Source: Marisa cornuarietis (taxonomy: Eukaryota > Mollusca > Gastropoda > Architaenioglossa > Ampullariidae). From it: a DNA stretch of 64,000 nt. The notes beneath the pieces were generated by a model, which was given only the letters and a program-made list of their open reading frames with translations, did not search any database and was not told where the DNA came from. A program made the translations under genes and the position numbers. The stretch spans positions 3,941,501-4,005,500 of the forward strand of contig SMMW01000033.1 of NCBI GenBank assembly GCA_004794655.1. Direction: 5' to 3'. Of this stretch, positions 60,301 to 64,000 are shown piece after piece; the first letter of the stretch is position 1; each line of letters opens with the position of its first letter.

Positions 60301-63300
60301 TCTTTGTCACTAAGAACTGATGTTATTTGTATGTAAAGCTTTGACCAGAAAGAACTGCTAAATAAAACATAAACCTGCCATCTCGTTATCTACAGTCAAA
60401 TAGTTTTCCACCTTCACAATGCCCATATGTTAAAATATAGAGCAAGCTTGAGGTTTGTACAGGGTAGGGGTGTGTACAGTAATCACACAAATGTCCTGAA
60501 AAAAGCTGAGACATCTAGACTTTTCAAAATCTTGTTATTATGTCAATAACTTTAAATATACAAGGATGTTCATCATTCATCACCTTGCACACACCAAGCT
60601 ATCGTGCATCAGATTAGACAGCTGGAAGATCTGTCTCCATATGAATAGAACAAAATACAAACATAATTTAGAATTATCACTTTGCTTGCCTTGAAACTCG
60701 TTTGTTCTGCTCTTGCAGCATGCAATGATTACCCATGTAGAGACACCTACCTTATTTTGGGCACAAGTGTTGAATGACTCCAAAGTGGAGGAACAATCAC
60801 AGGTCGCTCTCAGATTAGCAGAAGTGTGTCCAACATCTTGTGCTGTACAGGGCAGCATCGACATGAACAAGGTGAGCCTGTTGTTACATCTTTGCTTTTG
60901 TTTCATTTCAGAAACTTTATTCTCAAATAAATGCTAAAATAAAGATGAGCACTATTAAAGCTTACAGTTAATTTCTGTGACAGTATATGTTTGTCAGACA
61001 TAGGTGCTCTTGTGCAAGCAAGCCGTGAGAGATAACTACAATGGCAATGAACTGTTACTGAAATACCAGTAATAATAATAATAATTTTAATAGTTTTTTA
61101 ATGAGGATGCATCCCTTTTAATGAAATAAATGCTTAGAAACAAAATGAGAAGCATGTTGAACAAAAATAATAAATGTATGGCTTATAAAATAAATGTCTG
61201 GCCGCTCATTTATTTTCGTAAAATGTTTCCAGATATATGGATGCAAATTCTCAGAGGATGGTCTATGGTACCGTTGTCAGGTCAAAAACAAACATAATTC
61301 TGACAAGGTATAGTGATGTTTGATTCAGTGGGTCTTTGTATTGATTTTTAGCGAATCCGAGGTGTTTTTTCATGTAATTTTTTTATATTATTTCTGTTGC
61401 ATTGAATGGACTGTTATTGTCATGGCTAAAAAGCCCTTTCTTAACCAAACACTTGTTGAATATGTGGCTCTGTTTGTCAAAGTATAGCCTTACATTTGAC
61501 GATATGTTTCCAATTAAGAATGGCATTTAGGATTACATCCAGGTTGACATGGGTAAGGACTTATTTTTTTTATCTTCAAAAAAAATTATGCAAGTATTGG
61601 CATGCCCAATGGACTTTGAGGGTACATCATTGACCTTAGTGAAATTCTGTTACCATGAGCAGTGAAAGGCTATTCTTTAACATGCTCATTGGAGGCATTG
61701 TATCCGTATTGCATATCTTGGTGTTTACAGGTAAAAGTGCAATACATTGATTTTGGTAACTGTGAAGAGGTCAGTCCCAAAGATCTTGTGGAGCTCCCTG
61801 ATGATCTGACAGCACCTAAACCTTGTGCTATTAAAATAGTCCTCCATAACATTCGCTACAATGCTGCCAAGGAAAAAGAGGTGATGCTTTATAAACAACA
61901 TAAATTTTGAGTTTGAAATTTGTTCAAATTTGATCCAAGTTTATCCTGAGGCATTGGTAGAGAGCTGAAAAAAAATCTGTTAGTAATAACAACTTAGCAT
62001 GTTGTGATTTGGTCATTTAAAACTATAGCAGATGTTGAGAATGTGGCCTTTGGAGCAGATCATTCTCAGCATGACATTTTTTCTAGCAAAATATAGGTTA
62101 CAGAATGGCAAGTTTATTGCTGTGATTTTCTGGAAGATAATGCAATTAAAGCGATATGAGATTCAAACTAAATGAATTGCAAATAAACCCCTTGTATTTC
62201 TGTGTTTCTCTCAAGGCTATTGCTTATGTTCGAGAACAAACGGAGAACCAGTATGTTGACATTCAGTCTAGATTTCGTTTGCCAGATGGCTCTGGTCATT
62301 TTGTAGATGTATATGTGAATGGGCTACATCTCAACCAAGACCTTGTGGACAAGGACTTTGCTGTGCAGAAAATGGTGAATGCACCCCTCCCGTGTCCTCT
62401 ATCCTCTCTCTCTCTCTCATTCATAATTCATATTCATCAAGATATAAAAGTTTTTAAAATATTTTTTATCTTTACAGTATAAATTGTTGGTCCAGTAAAA
62501 TCAACATACTTATGGATGATGGTTGAGCAGTTACCTGACTATATCTTTTAATCGATGAAAGCAATTTTGAAGCAGCAAATAAGCACTATGTACATAAACG
62601 GCTGGGATAGAAGCTAAAAGAGAAGAGCAGACTCTTTTGACGCATATAGGTGTAAGGAATGGATGCAATTAATTGCTGAAAATTTTATTAGTTACTGAGA
62701 ACTTTGGCATTTTATGCAGACAGAATATCCTAAATTGGGGTGTGTTTGACAAAGAGGGAGAAAGAATGAAAAGTTGATTTTTATCCTAATACTATAGTGG
62801 GCATAATGTATACATTGGAAGGTTGGTCACCAATAATATTCCTCAAGTGCCACAACCACTTAAATAATTATCGTTTAGACTGGTGAGTTCTAGTATTGTC
62901 TTTGCCGGCCACAGCTTAACAAAGCCATGCTTCCGCGTGGTGGAGGAGATACCTCTACACGTCCAGCATTTCCAAGTGGAGAGAGTGTAGGAGCTGGGGT
63001 TCTTGCCTCACTGCCAACAAACTCTGGTTTTGGAGGACCAGGTATTGGAGCTCTTGGAAGCGGCTCTAGGCAAGTTGTTGGAGAACCTGGGAAAATTAGA
63101 GTGACAATTGGAGGGTGAGTATGTTTTCTGTAACTATTTTTTTTTAAACGGGGGGTGGGGGTGGTGAAGTTTGCAGTGCTGTTAGTTTAAGGGTGTTCTC
63201 CTGTTAGGTGATCCACTTATACATGTTATACATGTCTTTATATTTCATAGTTTTCTTGTATACACTCTCACACAAGCACATGCTAATATAATCTATATTA

Positions 63301-63912
63301 ATATTGTACAAGATTTAAATGAAATCCAGCGACAGATCACTGAATAATCTTATTATGTAGTTATTCATTTAAAGGTAAAGAAAAATAATTTCTTTTCTGA
63401 AGCATAAGTATTGTTAGTGTTCTACAATTTATCCTTCCTTCATTGTTTCTGATTTTTCACTTATCTTAAATGAGATCGTTTTGATTCTTTGTCACACAGT
63501 GGACCCGGGATATCATCCTCTTTCTCAGACCAGCCTTTTTTGAAGCCAGACCAGTCTATTTCAGATATTAAACAAGATCTGAAAGTTAAAGCAAGAAATT
63601 TGGAAAAGATAACTAAAGAAAGAGACATGGCATGTGCAGAACTGAACAACCTCAAGGGAAAAATTAAAGTAATTTATCAAAACTTTTTCTTTTAAATCCT
63701 GTGTGCATGTACATGGTTGCTGCTGCTGTAGTCAGTTCATCCTCAGTTGTTTGGTGATTCAATAAGAGAGGAATAAAGATAGAGTGAATCCTGTTTGGTA
63801 CCACTGCATTGCTTTTTGTTCTTGTAATTTTTTTTTTTTAATTTGGTCTTATGTGTTTTAGAGTATGCAGTCTGAGTTTTCAAGACTCCAAGCAAGCAAC
63901 ATAACAGCACTA
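42308..63912 (+). CDS. RRM and extended-Tudor domain protein (3' end outside window)
   Basis: Exons: 42308-42409, 44223-44302, 45339-45452, 57100-57185, 58941-58993, 60719-60871, 61233-61307, 61731-61880, 62216-62374, 62915-63114, 63500-63668, 63862-63912. All phases agree, giving 464 residues so far. Residues 18-95 form an RRM: VYISNLP (RNP2), then GKYAIVKY (RNP1), created by the junction of exons 2 and 3. A Gly/Pro/Ser-rich linker follows. Residues 146-324 form an extended Tudor domain with LFWAQV, LWYRCQV and VQYIDFGNCEEV (aromatic-cage residues W, Y, F, N kept). Then come a Gly-rich linker and a probable coiled coil (residues 403-464). Tudor proteins bind symmetrically dimethylated arginines, often on Piwi proteins. 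RRM plus Tudor occurs in TDRD10 and Drosophila Vreteno; I cannot assign an ortholog. Intron 3 is 11.6 kb and full of retrotransposons. Confidence 0.9.
43565..43702. mobile_element. 138-bp MITE, copy 2
   Basis: Same family as 39012-39151 in opposite orientation. It begins CAGTGGCGTAGGAAGATG and ends CCTATGCCACTG, flanked by a 5-bp direct repeat ACATA at 43560-43564 and 43703-43707. It lies in intron 1 of the Tudor gene. The middle is G-rich near each end (G7-G8 runs). Confidence 0.87.
46684..47858 (-). repeat. 3' LTR of the gypsy-like element
   Basis: On the minus strand it runs from TGTAGGGCTACAGG to ..GTTCACGACA, i.e. TGT..ACA ends, about 1175 bp. The copy at 53613-54588 is almost identical up to 47662 and lacks the remaining 196 bp. 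The small frames within it are repeated identically in the other LTR and are not genes. Confidence 0.82.
47859..48700 (-). other. 3' untranslated part of the gypsy-like element
   Basis: Between the Gag-Pol stop and the 3' LTR. C-rich on the plus strand (C8-C9 runs near 48410, 47905), so G-rich in the element's sense. A motif of the form CCCCCTTGCTAA recurs at about 48222, 48412 and 48550. There is no envelope-like frame. Confidence 0.7.
48701..52951 (-). CDS. Gag-Pol polyprotein, order Gag-PR-INT-RT-RH
   Basis: A single 1416-residue frame without stops. Approximate residues: Gag 100-300; CCHC zinc knuckle 321-334 (CFRCGEEGHISRDC); aspartic protease near 372 (LDSGCT in place of the usual DTG/DSG-A); integrase HHCC finger 554-595; DDE core with D near 624, D near 684 and E 36 residues later (D35E spacing); GPY/F module (WRGPYLI) near 865; reverse transcriptase 1000-1180 with FMDDVLIA at the catalytic site; RNase H 1260-1390 (RTDASEKG). 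Integrase precedes reverse transcriptase, the reverse of standard Ty3/gypsy. Gag and Pol share one frame, so no frameshift is needed; how they are separated is not visible. The intact frame suggests recent activity. Confidence 0.95.
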   Translation of the reverse strand: MATEASEVETSVVSTPTGANEALEQRKRLREVGVEIHNLSGKALKDFVEEAVYKENERQDRLIEKEKDRALQLKMAELTKRSRRSSSGSEGGSPVRSGRMTEVKMAPFDSKTDKIERFLSQFEKLARACKVPLDNWAIQLSGLLRDSAKEVYHQLSDESADDYETLKAALLRRFQVTAETYRLRFRKATKRPDETHEQFHRRVLHNLDQWMAMAKVDPSDHESVWEELAKEVVLGSYRTDLTFHLETNGAASLAEIAIVAERFDAAEQKRAKARKEPARHEKSPAQPRHDDNSDRKAETHPRKGGQVTGGGPQAKRVGTKCFRCGEEGHISRDCPQPKASDRASLHALLGRGTHGLVTERGKVNGQEYDIVLDSGCTYPAVIDSRLVRPEDLTGEIVDIEYNDKDVRTFQVAYIDIDCRYVSGRIKAACFDDPRHQIILGCRHVICPNPDVHCAELHAMTRAQAKASDPTPLSSPTPVSNTSAEEMKRLQADDSSLQHLRALATNGTTRGTKSGEATFETQKGLLYRRLRGSGTDTKQLVVPTAKRTEVLRLAHEGLFCAHSGINKTHERVTAKFYWPGVAGDVRRYVRSCDVCQRTATKANAKPAPLGQVPVIDEPFKRVAMDLVGPIKPASERGHRYIITVVDYATRFAEASALKNVETETVAEALMEIWSRVGIPEEVLTDQGSQFVSKVMAEVNRLLSIKHLTTTPYHPQCNGLVERFNGTLKVALRKLSEEKPRDWDRYIPALLFAYREAPQSSLGFSPFELVYGRTVRGPMAVLRKLWTDEETHGEVKTSYEYVTDLQQRLETIRKLARENLNDARAKQTSHYNRKAVVRDFAVGERVLLLLPTVHNKLQVRWRGPYLITEKLNGLNYRIQVGGKEKTFHVNLLKRYVERPATLLMAAVVNEEVGLVTSQGDGLPSCPMSGGETHQDALVSPDLTAEQKQQVASTLATFADVLTDKPGLTSLAEFTVTLNSDIPVKMKPYPLPHAKEEAVRAEIQEMARLGLIERAEGPYCSPIVLVKKKDGSYRFCVDYRRLNAITEFVAEPMPDPEGIFARLAKARYFSRIDLTKGYWQIPVRKEDRPKLAFTTPEGNYQWKVMPFGVQNAPGVFTRMMRKLLEPLAGRGVENFMDDVLIATGTWEEHLAVLRDLLQRLKDTHLTARPTKCEVGWADLDFLGHRIGRGTLAPANAKVEQLLEARRPETKKEVRSFLGLAGFYRRYVANFSAIAAPLTDLLKSKLPDKVCWSVACQTAFETLKARLASDNVTKMPDMSKQFFLRTDASEKGVGAVLLQEHDGQLHPVAYHSRKLSSAEQAYSTSEKECLAIIFGIEKNEPYLYGNKFVLECDHQPLAYLEQAKHANKRFMRWSLFLQQYRPQIKYIKGGDNVGEDFLSRHPGPEASEMDGTLAELNVDF
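53592..53609 (-). promoter_or_regulatory. Primer-binding site (tRNA-Pro type)
   Basis: The minus strand reads TGGGGGCTCGTCCGGGAT, 3 nt inside the 5' LTR edge. This 18-mer equals the well-known tRNA-Pro primer-binding site of murine leukaemia virus. The 640-bp leader 52952-53591 separates it from the Gag start and has no clear gene. Confidence 0.88.
53613..54635 (-). repeat. 5' LTR with deleted U3 end and inverted U5 copy
   Basis: 53613-54588 matches the 3' LTR. Then, in place of the outer 196 bp, a 47-bp segment (54589-54635) is the exact reverse complement of 53614-53660, the LTR's own U5 terminus. Both outer ends of the integrated element therefore carry the same U5 end, followed by the CAGAAT direct repeat. 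If U3 promoter elements lie in the missing 196 bp, this copy may be transcriptionally weak. Confidence 0.9.
57935..58407. mobile_element. Tc1/mariner-like MITE
   Basis: 473 bp with inverted ends: left CAGGTAGTTGTCGACTTA, right (reverse complement) CAGGTAGTCATCGATTTA. Both ends are flanked by TA (57933-57934 and 58408-58409), the target duplication of the Tc1/mariner superfamily. No transposase frame is present. It lies in intron 4 of the Tudor gene. Confidence 0.85.
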
Positions 63913-64000
63913 GTAAGTAATTTTGAATTTATTTCATAATAATAATAAATGCAAGATTATACTCAAGATGCAAGATGCATACTCACACTTGTCAGGAGCA

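Noticed and set aside
42308..63912. Calling the Tudor gene TDRD1
   Set aside because: There is no MYND finger and an RRM is present; the gene is also incomplete, so the symbol is not supported.

Overview
The window is eukaryotic. Genes are split by GT-AG introns, (CA)n microsatellites are dense, and there are many DNA-transposon and retrotransposon relics. The multigene Toll-like receptor (TLR) cluster, the many-domain prosaposin gene and the repeat content fit a lophotrochozoan animal, most likely a mollusc. That placement is inferred from gene content; nothing in the window fixes the species. I saw no rRNA, tRNA or CRISPR.

Layout. (1) 1-11978, plus: the 3' part of a prosaposin-like gene, 20 exons encoding 641 residues and seven saposin B-type domains; its 5' end lies before the window. 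(2) 12620-40113: four TLR genes. Three lie head to tail on the minus strand (12620-15701, 18988-23677, 27312-30263) and one is on the plus strand (36498-40113). All share the same three-exon plan: a signal peptide + leucine-rich repeat exon, a 172-nt LRR C-terminal-cap exon, and a transmembrane + TIR exon. Between and inside them lie a THAP-domain pseudogene, LINE remnants, a solo LTR split by a MITE, and a stray copy of a TLR exon fragment. (3) 42308-63912, plus: the 5' part of a gene encoding an RRM followed by an extended Tudor domain, 464 residues over 12 exons, running off the right edge. Its 11.6-kb third intron carries a LINE on the opposite strand, itself split by a very young Ty3/gypsy-type LTR element.

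The most unusual item is that LTR element. One uninterrupted 1416-codon frame encodes Gag, protease, integrase, reverse transcriptase and RNase H in that order, i.e. integrase before reverse transcriptase as in the Gmr1 type rather than the usual gypsy order. It has an 18-nt primer-binding site matching the tRNA-Pro site known from murine leukaemia virus. Its upstream LTR has lost about 196 bp of U3, replaced by a 47-bp inverted copy of its own U5 end, yet the insertion is flanked by a 6-bp direct repeat.

How the genes relate: the prosaposin gene (lysosomal lipid-binding proteins) and the TLRs (innate immune receptors) are neighbours without an evident functional link. The Tudor-RRM protein belongs to a class that usually acts in the germline piRNA pathway. 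It is notable that this gene is transcribed antisense through two retrotransposons in its own intron.
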